NCBI GenBank assembly: GCA_026421215.1
Contig: JAPKBN010000008.1
Location: 1 to 55,115, forward strand
DNA length: 55,115 nucleotides
Origin: Dehalococcoidia bacterium
Lineage (GTDB): Bacteria > Chloroflexota > Dehalococcoidia > Lucifugimonadales > Lucifugimonadaceae
Direction of reading: 5' to 3'
Both the position numbers and the translations under genes were made by a program. The notes beneath the pieces are model-generated. The model was not told the origin of the DNA. It did no database searches and worked only from the letters and a program-made list of their open reading frames with translations. Below are positions 47,148 through 55,115 of the stretch, one piece after another; position 1 is the first letter of the stretch; each line of letters starts with the position of its first letter.

Positions 47148-47323
47148 AGGGGCTCCCGATCTTATCTAGGGTCGACTATTCGATGATATCAGTGCCCCGG
47201 GTGAGTAGCGCGTGGCGCGACTCGCAGAATCTGGCGATTACGCCAATCTGCCGTTCTGAGTCCGAGGCGAATAACCTCTCGGCTTGGTCTCCGGCACGCT
47301 ATTGTCTTTTGGCTGAAACGACT

Positions 47324-48073
47324 CTATTCGAACGCGTCGTTTACGTGTTCCTCTGCGAACTCCCGACCGGCACCGATAAGCAGCGCCTTCATGTCCAGGG
47401 TGGCGCCGTAGTCAGACCACAGGTGCTTGCCGGCCGCTCTCACCTTTGCCTCGACCTCGTCATGAATGGCGAGGACTTCGGGGTGATCCGGCTCTCCGGG
47501 GTGTCCAAGGGACGCCGCCATGTCGTGCGGCCCCCATGCGATTGCCATCAGGCCGGGCACTGCGAGGATCTCGTCAGCACGGGCTGCCGCTTCTTTGGAT
47601 TCGATCTGCCCGCCGACGAGCATGTTGGCGTTGGCAAACTGCGCAAACCCCAACTTGTCGCCGTACGTGCCTTCGATCACGTCCAGATCGCCGTGCTCCG
47701 TGCCGCGACCGCCGCCCCACGAGCGCCAGCCGTCCGGCGGGAACAGGCAAGCGTCGGCAAGCTCTTGGGCCTCTTCGGCGTTTTCGATGTGCGGACCCAT
47801 GATCCCTTGCAACCCGCGGTCCAGCCAGCGGTTGATCTCGTTGGCATTGATATTGGGCACGCGTGCCGTGACGCTCATGCCGAACGCGTGAGCGACGGCC
47901 ACGATGTCGTCCACGGCAACCGGGTTAAAAGCACCGTGTTCGCCGTCCAGGTGGATGGCGTCAAAACCGGCCCGGGCGGCCAGTTCGACAGCGCTCGTGA
48001 CCGGGTACTGCATGGCGAATACAAGAGCCTGCTTGCCCTGTTTGTTCTTTGCGAACATCGAGTTCTCGATCAT
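47324..48073 (-). CDS. HpcH/HpaI family class II aldolase
   Basis: Metal-dependent pyruvate aldolase (249 aa TIM barrel) of the family that cleaves 2-keto-3-deoxy sugar acids or 4-hydroxy-2-ketoheptanedioate. Features: FDAIHLDGEHGAFN, TARVPNINANEINRWLDRG, GIMGPHIENAEEA, WGPHDMAASLGHPGEPDHPE. ATG with AAAGGA upstream. It follows two enolase-superfamily dehydratases on the same strand, so the likely role is retro-aldol cleavage of the keto-deoxy acid they make. Specific substrate inferred only by context. Confidence 0.88.
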   Translation of the reverse strand: MIENSMFAKNKQGKQALVFAMQYPVTSAVELAARAGFDAIHLDGEHGAFNPVAVDDIVAVAHAFGMSVTARVPNINANEINRWLDRGLQGIMGPHIENAEEAQELADACLFPPDGWRSWGGGRGTEHGDLDVIEGTYGDKLGFAQFANANMLVGGQIESKEAAARADEILAVPGLMAIAWGPHDMAASLGHPGEPDHPEVLAIHDEVEAKVRAAGKHLWSDYGATLDMKALLIGAGREFAEEHVNDAFE

Positions 48074-48115
48074 GGTTTTGTCCTTTCAAAAATGCAGCGT
48101 TATTTATGGGATCGT

Positions 48116-48145
48116 CGTAGGGGTGGGCAGCGGCCCACCCCTACG
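48116..48145. repeat. Palindromic repeat (CGTAGGGG family)
   Basis: CGTAGGGGTGGGC and its perfect complement GCCCACCCCTACG around AGCG, a 13-bp stem in the gap between the aldolase and the second dehydratase. Same end motif as the copies at 52151 and 53495. Confidence 0.7.
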
Positions 48146-48166
48146 CGTTGATTCCGAATACGTTTC

Positions 48167-49318
48167 CTATATACGCCGACTGGTTCCCGCCCTCGCCGTC
48201 GCCGTCGGATCGTACCCGTGTTGGGCCAACACCTCTTCGTTGATCGTCAGCCCCAACCCGGGAGTGTCGGGCACTGTCAGATAACCATCCACCTGCCGTG
48301 GGAAGCCGTCGAAGGCGTCGAAGTAGTGGGGGGTGTAAAACTCTGCGTGGTACTCCTGGATAAGGAAGTTGGTCATCGTCAGGTCCAGGTGGCACTCGGC
48401 CATAGTGCCAACGGGCGAACACGTGTTATGCGGCGCCATATTGACGTGCCGTGCCTCTGCGATCGCTGCGATCTTCTTCAACTCCGTAATGCCGCCGGCG
48501 TTTGCGATATCCGGCTGCAAAACGTCCACGGCGTCCGCTGCCACAAGCTCGTAGAACGGGAACTTCGTATAGAGCCGCTCACCGGTTGCGATTGGAATGT
48601 TCACCCGATCGCGGACGAACTTCATCTCCGCCACGTTCTCTTGTGAAGTCGGCTCCTCGAACCAGAGGGGCCGGTACTTCTCAAGCCGCTGACCGAGAGA
48701 TATCGCAGTTCCAGTCGAGAACTTGGCGTGGACCTCGACCAGGATATCGACGTTTGGTCCGACGGCCTCACGCACCGCCGCCACTCGATCCTCCGAGATC
48801 TGGGCCTCTTCCAACGAGATGTTGTAGTAATTGTTCTGGGCGAACGGGTCAAATTTCATGGCCGTGTAGCCCATCGCCACGACCTTCTTCGCCTCCTCGG
48901 CGTTCAACTCTGGCGAACCAGGATTGGTGTACCAGCCGTTAGCGTAGACGCGGACCTTCTCGCGCTGCGCCCCGCCGAGCAACTTGTAAACCGGCAGACC
49001 CAGCGCTTTGCCCTTGAGGTCCCAGAGAGCGATGTCAATACCAGATAGCGCTGTGGTGTCGATACGGCCGCCGCGCGACTGATTGTTGTAGTAGATCTGC
49101 GTCCAGATCGCCTCCGAGTCCATCGGATCTTGTCCGATCAGGAACGTCTCGGCCATCTCGTTAATGAGCGAGATCACCTGCTGGTCATTCCCAAGTCCGC
49201 TGGCGTCGCCGAGACCGTACTGACCGTCATCGGTGTTGATCTTGACGATTACCCAGTTTCGATTGGCGTTGTGGTGAGCAGCCGAGAAAATGAACGTCTC
49301 GACGTCGGTAATTTTCAT
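48167..49318 (-). CDS. Enolase-superfamily dehydratase (MR/MLE), copy 2
   Basis: 383-residue member of the mandelate racemase/muconate cycloisomerase group, probably a sugar-acid dehydratase (galactonate/fuconate-dehydratase-like). Capping domain, then barrel: MKFDP with catalytic Lys, metal ligand in ILVEVHAKF, WFEEPTSQENV, ATGERLYTKFPF, DVLQPDIANAGG and catalytic His in APHNTCSPVG. Very similar throughout to the gene 36 bp upstream. ATG with AAGGGA upstream. Expected product: a 2-keto-3-deoxy acid for the aldolase next to it. Confidence 0.9.
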   Translation of the reverse strand: MKITDVETFIFSAAHHNANRNWVIVKINTDDGQYGLGDASGLGNDQQVISLINEMAETFLIGQDPMDSEAIWTQIYYNNQSRGGRIDTTALSGIDIALWDLKGKALGLPVYKLLGGAQREKVRVYANGWYTNPGSPELNAEEAKKVVAMGYTAMKFDPFAQNNYYNISLEEAQISEDRVAAVREAVGPNVDILVEVHAKFSTGTAISLGQRLEKYRPLWFEEPTSQENVAEMKFVRDRVNIPIATGERLYTKFPFYELVAADAVDVLQPDIANAGGITELKKIAAIAEARHVNMAPHNTCSPVGTMAECHLDLTMTNFLIQEYHAEFYTPHYFDAFDGFPRQVDGYLTVPDTPGLGLTINEEVLAQHGYDPTATARAGTSRRI

Positions 49319-49354
49319 GTAAGGATCCCTTGTGAATCTGGGGGCTCAGAGTGG

Positions 49355-50503
49355 TTAAATTCGGCGTACGTGTCGTCGGCCTGATTTCGGAGGGACGTAG
49401 CCATGCGCTGCTATTAACTCGTCGTTCGGGGTGATTCCCAGCCCCGGGCCTTCCGGGAGCGTGATGTAGCCGTCCTTCTGCACCGGGAACCCCTCGAAGG
49501 CGTCGATGTACCAGGGCGAGTAGAACTGGGCGTGGTACTCCTGGATCAGAAAGTTCGTCATCGTCACGTCAAGTTGGCACTCGGCCATCGTGCCGACCGC
49601 CGAACATGTGTTGTGCGGCGCCATATTGACGTGACGTGCCTCAGCGATGGCGGCGATTTTCTTGAGCTCCGTGATACCTCCGGCGTTTGCGATATCTGGC
49701 TGCAAAACGTCTACGGCGTCGGCCTTCACCAGTTCGTAAAACGGGAACTTGGTGTAGAGCCGTTCACCAGTTGCTATCGGGATGTTCACGCGATCTCGCA
49801 CGTACTTCATCTCACCCACGTTCTCCTGTGAAGTCGGCTCTTCAAACCACATCGGCCGGTACTTCTCGAGCCGTTGCCCGAGCGAAATGGCGGCCCCTGT
49901 AGAGAACTTTGCGTGGACCTCGATGATGACGTCCACGTCCGGCCCGACCGCCTCTCTCACAGCCGCCACCCGATCCTCGGCCGTCTGCGCCTCTTCCAAC
50001 GAGATGTTGTAATAGTTGGCCGTGGCAAACGGGTCAAACTTCATGGCCGTGTAGCCCATCTCGACCGTATTCTTGGCCTCCTCGGCATTCAGCTTCGGAT
50101 CGGCCGCTACGGTGTACCAGCCGTTTGCATAGACCCGAATCTTGTCCTTCTGAGCACCACCTAGGAGTTTGTAAATCGGCTGATTCAGGATCTTACCCTT
50201 GAGGTCCCAGAGGGCGATGTCTATGCCGGATAGCGCGGTCGTCTCGATGCGTCCACCACGTGCGTTGTTGTTGTAGTAAATCTCGGTCCAGATCGCCTCG
50301 GTGTCGAGTGGGTCTTTGCCTACCAGGAACTTGTCAGCCCACTCCTCGATCAATGATGCCGTTTGTATCTCGTTGCCGAGCGGGCTGGCGTCGCCGATGC
50401 CGAACAACCCCTCATCGGTCTGGATGCGCACCAGCAGCCAATTGCGATCGGCCGTGTATATGCGAGCGGAGAAATAGAGAGTCTCGACGCCGGTGATCTT
50501 CAT
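49355..50503 (-). CDS. Enolase-superfamily dehydratase (MR/MLE), copy 1
   Basis: 382-residue paralogue of the neighbouring gene: same MKFDP, IIEVHAKF, WFEEPTSQENV, GERLYTKFPF, QPDIANAGG and APHNTCSAVG. They differ mainly in the N-terminal capping loop (SARIYTADRNWLLVR versus SAAHHNANRNWVIVK) and the C-terminus, where substrate choice is set, so they may act on different sugar acids. ATG start. Separated from the Ldh2 gene by a terminator. Confidence 0.9.
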   Translation of the reverse strand: MKITGVETLYFSARIYTADRNWLLVRIQTDEGLFGIGDASPLGNEIQTASLIEEWADKFLVGKDPLDTEAIWTEIYYNNNARGGRIETTALSGIDIALWDLKGKILNQPIYKLLGGAQKDKIRVYANGWYTVAADPKLNAEEAKNTVEMGYTAMKFDPFATANYYNISLEEAQTAEDRVAAVREAVGPDVDVIIEVHAKFSTGAAISLGQRLEKYRPMWFEEPTSQENVGEMKYVRDRVNIPIATGERLYTKFPFYELVKADAVDVLQPDIANAGGITELKKIAAIAEARHVNMAPHNTCSAVGTMAECQLDVTMTNFLIQEYHAQFYSPWYIDAFEGFPVQKDGYITLPEGPGLGITPNDELIAAHGYVPPKSGRRHVRRI

Positions 50504-50532
50504 TTGCGGGCCTTATTGCTTTTGTTGTTTTT

Positions 50533-50566
50533 GAAAAACAAGAGCCCAACACTCTGGGCCCTTGTT
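50533..50566 (-). terminator. Terminator between Ldh2 and dehydratase genes
   Basis: AACAAGAGCCC pairs with GGGCCCTTGTT (one mismatch) around an 8-nt loop; the minus strand continues with TTTTTC. It lies downstream of the Ldh2 gene and suggests a transcript boundary or attenuation inside the cluster. Confidence 0.75.
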
Positions 50567-50660
50567 CTGAGATAGCAGTTCGTTATGCCCTCTCCCCCAT
50601 CGAACGGAGGCTGGGGTTTGGGAGAAGTTGCGTCGCCCTCACCCCGGCCCTTCGAGAGCC

Positions 50661-51758
50661 TTAGTCTCGCAAGTTGAACGGGATGTTCAACTCGCTTGTG
50701 ATGCCTTCGAACCAGTCGACAACCTCCGGGTGCAACGGAATCCCGATTTCACGGCGCTCCGCTTCGGTCTCTACCTCGATCATTCCTGCGTATACGACAC
50801 GGTCGTGACCCGGCGCAGGTTTCGTCTCTCGAAGTCCCTTCATCATGCCGTCCATGTCAGCCTTGAACTCGTCCAGCGGGACGAAGGCTTCCACGTCATA
50901 CGCAGCGACGAAGTGTGCCCGCCGCTCTTTGGTTGCCGCGCCGAACCCGGCTGCACCCGAGAGCGGGCCGCACATGATGTCCACCATCACGCCCAGGCTG
51001 TACCCCTTATGGGAGCCCAGTTCACGTGTGGAACCCATCGGAAGCTGCATACGCACGCCGCCGGCGGAGAAGTCGGAGACGGCAGCGCCTTCCATGTCCG
51101 GGGAGCCATCGTCGTTTGCGACCCAGCCTGGCTGAAGGCCGTGGCCCAGACGGTTTGCGAGTCCGATCTTGTTGCCAGCTATCGACGTGGTGGCAGCATC
51201 AAAACTGAACGGCTCTTCGGTGCCTGTTGGGGCGGCGAATGCGATCGGGTTCGTGCCCAACTTTGGCTCTGCGCCCCAGGTCGGCACCATCGAGTTTCCG
51301 CCTGCGGTGTATGCCGTCCCGATCATGCCCTCTTTGACGGCCATTAGCGCGTGGTAGGCCATCATCCCGGCGTGGCCCGAGTTCTTGATGGTGACCATGC
51401 CGACGCCCGTGTTCTTCGCCTTGGCGATTGCGATCTCCATGGCGTGCGGGGTGGTGATAATTCCGAGTCCGTTGTCGCCGTCGTACACGGCCGTGGAAGC
51501 GGTCTCTCGGACGATCTTCTCGTTAGGAGTCGGGTTTGTACGGCCATCGCCGTAAGAGGCGACGTATGCACGCAGCATGTTGGAAACGCCGTGAGTGTCC
51601 GCACCACGCAGGTCTGCCTTCATGAGAACGTCGGTGGCCACGTTTGCGTCGTCCTCCGGCACGCCCATCTTGAGGAACACTCCTTTGGTCGCTGCGGTCA
51701 GGTTTTCGATTTTCACGCGGACAGCGATGTCATCCGGGACTTGGAAATGCTTCAGCAA
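50661..51758 (-). CDS. Ldh2-family NAD(P)-dependent 2-hydroxyacid dehydrogenase
   Basis: 365-residue malate/L-lactate/ureidoglycolate dehydrogenase-type oxidoreductase. RGADTHGVSNMLRAY carries the family His (about 56), KNSGHAGMMAYHALM the substrate/NAD site, and TNPIAFAAPTG plus FDAATTSIAGNKI complete the fold. TTG start with AGAGG about 10 nt upstream. It precedes the two dehydratases on the same strand, consistent with oxidising or reducing a 2-hydroxy or 2-keto acid of that pathway. Confidence 0.9.
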   Translation of the reverse strand: MLKHFQVPDDIAVRVKIENLTAATKGVFLKMGVPEDDANVATDVLMKADLRGADTHGVSNMLRAYVASYGDGRTNPTPNEKIVRETASTAVYDGDNGLGIITTPHAMEIAIAKAKNTGVGMVTIKNSGHAGMMAYHALMAVKEGMIGTAYTAGGNSMVPTWGAEPKLGTNPIAFAAPTGTEEPFSFDAATTSIAGNKIGLANRLGHGLQPGWVANDDGSPDMEGAAVSDFSAGGVRMQLPMGSTRELGSHKGYSLGVMVDIMCGPLSGAAGFGAATKERRAHFVAAYDVEAFVPLDEFKADMDGMMKGLRETKPAPGHDRVVYAGMIEVETEAERREIGIPLHPEVVDWFEGITSELNIPFNLRD

Positions 51759-51899
51759 TTCGTGCTACCTCTTTTTTGGGGACTCTTCGATGGTGATATC
51801 GGGAACGGGTGTCTCCGATAGCGGTTGACCTTCAATACGGGCACCAATCGCGCGGGATTGTAGCACCCGCGTGCGGGGTTTATTTACTCGCCGAACGCT

Positions 51900-52034
51900 G
51901 ACCATGTTCTCAATGCAACTTGGCAAAATGCTGTCGAGACCGGGTTCTCAACGGACAACATGTTTGGCCGGACGCTCGATGGTGAGGCATTAGCGGCGCT
52001 GGTCGGTCGGCTTAATGAGCACTCTGGACTCTGA
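51900..52034 (+). pseudogene. Possible C-terminal coding remnant
   Basis: Open plus-strand frame ending in TGA that reads like protein: LNATWQNAVETGFSTDN then MFGRTLDGEALAALVGRLNE. It has no start codon or upstream continuation. Family not recognised; it may be chance. Confidence 0.25.
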
Positions 52035-52150
52035 ACTAAACCTGATCTCCCTTTAGGATCGCTCTAACTTCCTACTCGTCGCGCTCTATACCGCCACTTG
52101 CGGCATTCCTCGTCTACACTCGGCATCCTCCGGTGGTAGTGCCCCGGAAC

Positions 52151-52180
52151 GACGTAGGGGCGAGTCGGTATCCGCCCACG
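52151..52180. repeat. Dispersed repeat copy (CGTAGGGGC...ATCCGCCC)
   Basis: GACGTAGGGGCGAGTCGGTA then TCCGCCCACG. Same arms as the copies at 10351, 11561 and 53495. Confidence 0.6.
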
Positions 52181-52334
52181 CTTGTACTCCTGCACTCCGA
52201 ATACTCCGAAACACTGGAAACCAACAACACTGCAGGGGCGAATGATCATCCATTTTGGAGCGGGCCGCTGCCCGCCCTTACGACCTGCACGCCACACGAT
52301 ATATTTCTCACCCTAACAACACAGAGGCCGTCAT

Positions 52335-53327
52335 ATGCCTGAAAACGAGAATCGCCAATGGGTACTCAAGTCACGACCGAACGGCATGCCGACGGAAGCG
52401 GACTTCGAACTCGTTGACTCACCCATGCCGTCGCCTGAGTACGGCCAGGTTCTGATCAAGAGTCTGTGGAACTCGATGGACCCGTACATGAGGGGCAGAA
52501 TCACATCGTCGCCCATAGGTGGCGTGATCGAATCCGAGGCCGTTGGACGTGTGATGGAAAGTCGGCTGGAGGGAATAAAGGCAGGCGACATGGTTCGGGG
52601 AAGGATCGGCTGGCAGGAATACGGTCTTCTTGATGTGACATCTGCGAACCCCGTGAACCCGGACTACGGACCGATCTCTACTTCGATCGGAGTGCTCGGG
52701 ATGCCGGGCCTGACGGCGTATTTCGGGCTGCTGGACGTCTGCGAGCCGAAGCCGGGCGACACAGTGGTCGTTTCTTCCGCATCGGGCGCTGTGGGAGCCG
52801 TTGTTGGGCAGATTGCGAAGATCGGCGGCTGCCGTGTAATCGGCATCGCCGGGTCCGACGAGAAGGTCTCGTACGTAGTCGACGAATTGGGCTTTGATGC
52901 CGGCATTAACTACAAGGCCGAGAACGTCAGCGAGGCGCTCGGTCTCGTCGCTCCTGACGGCGTGGACTGCTACTTCGACAATGTCGGTGGGCCGATCACC
53001 GAAGCGGTGATGGAGCACCTGGCGATGTACTCACGTACCGTGATCTGCGGCCGAATCTCCGAGTACAACGAGTCAGAGCCGTCAATGGGCCCACGAATAT
53101 TGCGCTACGTGCACAGCACAAGAAGCCGCATCCAGGGCTTCACGGTCAACCAGTACCCGGCGCAGTTTGAGGACGGCCGTGCGCAGCTGGCTCGATGGGT
53201 GAAGAGTGGCGAAATTAAATATAAGGAAGACATCATCGAAGGCTTCGAGAACTGCCCGAAAGCCTTTATCGGCCAACTGGGTGGCGCCAACTTCGGGAAA
53301 TTACTCATAAAGGTTTCTGATGAGTAA
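52335..53327 (+). CDS. CurA-like NADP-dependent oxidoreductase, copy 1
   Basis: Medium-chain dehydrogenase/reductase (330 aa) of the leukotriene B4 12-hydroxydehydrogenase / curcumin reductase (YncB, CurA) group, zinc-independent. NADPH binding: VVVSSASGAVGAVVGQIAKI followed by GCRVIGIAGSDEK; DPYMRGRI near the N-terminus; CYFDNVGG. Reduces activated double bonds of enones. ATG start; AGAGG about 8 nt upstream. A very similar gene follows 253 bp downstream. Confidence 0.92.
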   Translation: MPENENRQWVLKSRPNGMPTEADFELVDSPMPSPEYGQVLIKSLWNSMDPYMRGRITSSPIGGVIESEAVGRVMESRLEGIKAGDMVRGRIGWQEYGLLDVTSANPVNPDYGPISTSIGVLGMPGLTAYFGLLDVCEPKPGDTVVVSSASGAVGAVVGQIAKIGGCRVIGIAGSDEKVSYVVDELGFDAGINYKAENVSEALGLVAPDGVDCYFDNVGGPITEAVMEHLAMYSRTVICGRISEYNESEPSMGPRILRYVHSTRSRIQGFTVNQYPAQFEDGRAQLARWVKSGEIKYKEDIIEGFENCPKAFIGQLGGANFGKLLIKVSDE

Positions 53328-53494
53328 GGTGCCGTTGGATCTGAAACTGACTACCCCCTAACCTTCTCTTACATTGGTAGGAGTAATCCTCTTCCTCCTT
53401 TCTAGGAGGCCAATGTTTCAAACGGGGTGGAGATCGGTGCCTTTTGACAGCTCGCTGACGATGTCCATGGCGTCTTAAACTTCAGCCACCACCA

Positions 53495-53526
53495 ATGCCG
53501 TAGGGGCAAGACTATCCGCCCCTAAA
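53495..53526. repeat. Dispersed repeat copy (CGTAGGGGC...TATCCGCCCCTA)
   Basis: GCCGTAGGGGCAAGACTATC then CGCCCCTA, between the two CurA-like genes. The ends (TAGGGGC / GCCCCTA) are complementary, so it can form a short hairpin. Confidence 0.65.
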
Positions 53527-53580
53527 ACCGCCACGCTAAATACCCGCAATCACCCGCAACAACCACAAAGGCCCCACGAA

Positions 53581-54594
53581 ATGCCAGAGAACGTAAACCG
53601 ACAGTGGATCCTCAAGACCCGACCGGACGGCATGCCAAAAGAAAGTGATCTCGATCTAATCGAATCGCCGATTCCGGAGCCGAAGCATGGCGAAATCCTC
53701 GTCAAGAACCTGTGGATGTCTATAGACCCGTACATGCGTGGGCGGCTGCGAGACGGACCGTCATACGCTCCGCCCGTGGCCATCGGCGGCGTGCTCCAGG
53801 GTGAATCTGTCGGACGAGTGATGGAAAGCCGGCTTGATGGCTTCAAGGCCGGAGACATCGTTCGCGGGCACATCGGCTGGCAGGAGTACGGCATCCTCGG
53901 AATAACAGGGGCGCACGTCGTGGACACCTCGCTTGGCCCGATCTCGACATCGATCGGCGTGCTTGGGATGCCGGGGTTGACCGCCTACTTCGGTCTACTT
54001 GAAGTGAACAGGCCCCAGGCGGGAGACACCATCGTTGTGTCCGCCGCTTCAGGTGCGGTCGGGGCCATCGTCGGACAGTTAGCCAAAATCATGGGCTGCC
54101 GTACTGTTGGAATTGCCGGTTCCGACGAGAAGGTGTCTTACATCGTTGACGAGCTTGGCTTCGACGCCGGGATCAACTACAAAACCGAGGACGTATCGGT
54201 GGCCATAGCGGAAAGTTGTCCAAACGGTGTCGATGGTTATTTCGATAATGTCGGTGGCGAGATCACCGAGGCCGTTATGCCGCACTTTAATCTGTACGCC
54301 CGGATGGCCATATGTGGCCGAATCTCCGAGTACAACGACGACTTGCCCTCCATGGGGCCGCGTGTATTGCGGTACGTCCATGCGGCACAGGCGACGGTCG
54401 AAGGTTTCCTAGTGTTCCGCTGGGCCGACCGGTACGAAGAAGGTCGATCGCGACTGGCGCAGTGGGTTCGTGACGGTCAGATCAAATACAAAGAAGACGT
54501 TGTCGAAGGGTTTGAGAACTCGGCAAAAGCCTTCATCGGCCAGTTGGGTGGAGCGAACTTCGGAAAGCTGCTTATCAAGGTTTCTGACGAGTAG
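53581..54594 (+). CDS. CurA-like NADP-dependent oxidoreductase, copy 2
   Basis: 337-residue tandem paralogue of the previous gene, identical in key segments (IDPYMRGRL, AASGAVGAIVGQLAKIMGCR, GIAGSDEKVSYIVDELGFDA, GQLGGANFGKLLIKVSDE). It has a 7-residue insertion (DGPSYAPPVA region) near residue 60 close to the substrate pocket. The duplication is not recent, since third positions and many surface residues differ. ATG start. Confidence 0.92.
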   Translation: MPENVNRQWILKTRPDGMPKESDLDLIESPIPEPKHGEILVKNLWMSIDPYMRGRLRDGPSYAPPVAIGGVLQGESVGRVMESRLDGFKAGDIVRGHIGWQEYGILGITGAHVVDTSLGPISTSIGVLGMPGLTAYFGLLEVNRPQAGDTIVVSAASGAVGAIVGQLAKIMGCRTVGIAGSDEKVSYIVDELGFDAGINYKTEDVSVAIAESCPNGVDGYFDNVGGEITEAVMPHFNLYARMAICGRISEYNDDLPSMGPRVLRYVHAAQATVEGFLVFRWADRYEEGRSRLAQWVRDGQIKYKEDVVEGFENSAKAFIGQLGGANFGKLLIKVSDE

Positions 54595-54613
54595 GCCGGA
54601 GTTGTGTATTTCG

Positions 54614-54643
54614 TTGACACTCATTCGTAGCCACTGCTACGCT
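54614..54643 (+). promoter_or_regulatory. Probable sigma-70 promoter for tRNA-Ala
   Basis: Perfect -35 TTGACA at 54614 with an 18-nt spacer to TACGCT at 54638 (3 of 6 consensus bases), about 50 bp before the tRNA 5' end. Confidence 0.5.
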
Positions 54644-54693
54644 TGAACTTAGTTAGGATCGACGCATTGCAAGGCGGCGGTCCTGACTTTCGT

Positions 54694-54769
54694 GGGGATG
54701 TAGCTCAGATGGGAGAGCGCTGCGTTCGCAATGCAGAGGTCGGGAGTTCGATCCTCCCCATCTCCACCA
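54694..54769 (+). tRNA. tRNA-Ala(CGC)
   Basis: 76 nt with encoded CCA. Acceptor GGGGATG pairs with CATCTCC, including the G3-T70 wobble that marks alanine tRNAs. The anticodon loop TTCGCAA gives CGC, reading GCG. The T-arm has GTTCGATCC. Confidence 0.97.
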
Positions 54770-54785
54770 CACAAAGGTAAAAATA

Positions 54786-54820
54786 AGACGCCGTCCTGAA
54801 AAGGGCGGTGTCTTTGTTTA
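54786..54820 (+). terminator. Terminator after tRNA-Ala
   Basis: AAGACGCCGTCCT pairs with AGGGCGGTGTCTT (two G-T) around GAAA, then TTGTTT. It lies 17 bp after the tRNA. Confidence 0.85.
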
Positions 54821-55037
54821 CCGAGTGGCGTTAATACTGACCACTTTACGAACTTGCGGTTGTGATCGCGACAGGATTGGGGAAAGCCCTACTCCTGCAG
54901 TGTTGTTGTGAACGGTTGTGAACCCAGCCTGAGACTTTCGAAGGGCAGGCTCGTTGTGCGAAGACATATGGTTCCCAGCGAATCCAACGTCACGCCTGGT
55001 ACACCACACACCACAAACGCCGTAAAATCTCTTGCGT

Positions 55038-55113
55038 GCCCCGGTAGCTCAGGGGATAGAGCGACGGTTTCCTAAACCGCAGGTCGTGAGTTCGATTCTC
55101 ACCCGGGGCACCA
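55038..55113 (+). tRNA. tRNA-Arg(CCT)
   Basis: 76 nt with encoded CCA. Acceptor GCCCCGG/CCGGGGC; anticodon loop TTCCTAA gives CCT, reading AGG; T-arm GTTCGATTC. It ends two bases before the window edge. Confidence 0.96.
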
Positions 55114-55115
55114 TA

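Larger units (their letters stand above)
51759..52334. other. Divergent intergenic region with coding remnant and repeats
   Basis: 576 bp between the Ldh2 and CurA-like genes. It contains a 44-codon open stretch (51900-52034), a repeat copy at 52151-52180, and an imperfect palindrome from about 52229 (GGGGCGAATGATCATCC) to 52284. Confidence 0.5.

Overview
The window looks like a chromosomal stretch of a free-living, aerobic, heterotrophic bacterium of the phylum Chloroflexota, most likely near Dehalococcoidia/SAR202. This is an inference from gene content: heme A synthesis (ctaA/ctaB), phytanoyl-CoA-type dioxygenases, paralogous enolase-superfamily dehydratases, a gly-rich CxxC-x17-CxxC zinc-ribbon protein, coaD-rsmD followed by a coiled-coil protein, and mixed ATG/GTG/TTG starts. 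Housekeeping genes dominate. There is no phage, plasmid or CRISPR array.

Layout. 1-8.8 kb: aldo/keto reductase, CubicO hydrolase, ABC-F ATPase, a decayed IS3-type transposase end, sucCD, an SRPBCC protein, an MhpD-like hydratase and a zinc-ribbon protein. 9-19.4 kb: duplicated-domain lipoprotein, PhyH dioxygenase, tRNA-Ser, mutM, polA, arsM, a histidine-kinase scrap, a coiled-coil protein, coaD and rsmD. 20-27.9 kb: lysS, serS, pth, ligA, DUF1015. 28-37.5 kb (minus strand): metallo-hydrolase, CPBP protease, trpA, aroH, aroG, an internally deleted second DAHP synthase, ribF, tyrS, class V aminotransferase, and a tandem thioredoxin-fold lipoprotein interrupted by two in-frame TGA codons. 37.8-47 kb: ftsH, infC-rpmI-rplT, ctaA-ctaB, a sortase-like protein, tsaD. 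47-54.6 kb: a sugar-acid catabolic cluster (HpcH/HpaI aldolase, two tandem enolase-superfamily dehydratases, Ldh2 dehydrogenase) and two tandem CurA-like reductases. The window ends with tRNA-Ala(CGC) and tRNA-Arg(CCT).

The strongest discovery candidate is the lipoprotein at 27956..29158. Read through two TGA codons it becomes one 400-residue protein with two peroxiredoxin-like domains, each with a Sec-x-x-Cys motif at the catalytic site, and each TGA is followed 14-15 nt later by a 6-bp hairpin. A conventional gene caller would break it into three pieces. Second, coaD and infC both lack any ATG/GTG/TTG ahead of their conserved N-terminal motifs, and both have an ATA placed 8-9 nt after a good Shine-Dalgarno, suggesting real ATA initiation. 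Third, one of two adjacent DAHP synthase genes has lost its barrel core by an in-frame deletion but keeps its regulatory-type N-terminal domain. A sortase homologue has Ser where the catalytic Cys should be, and several intergenic gaps carry members of a dispersed palindromic repeat family.
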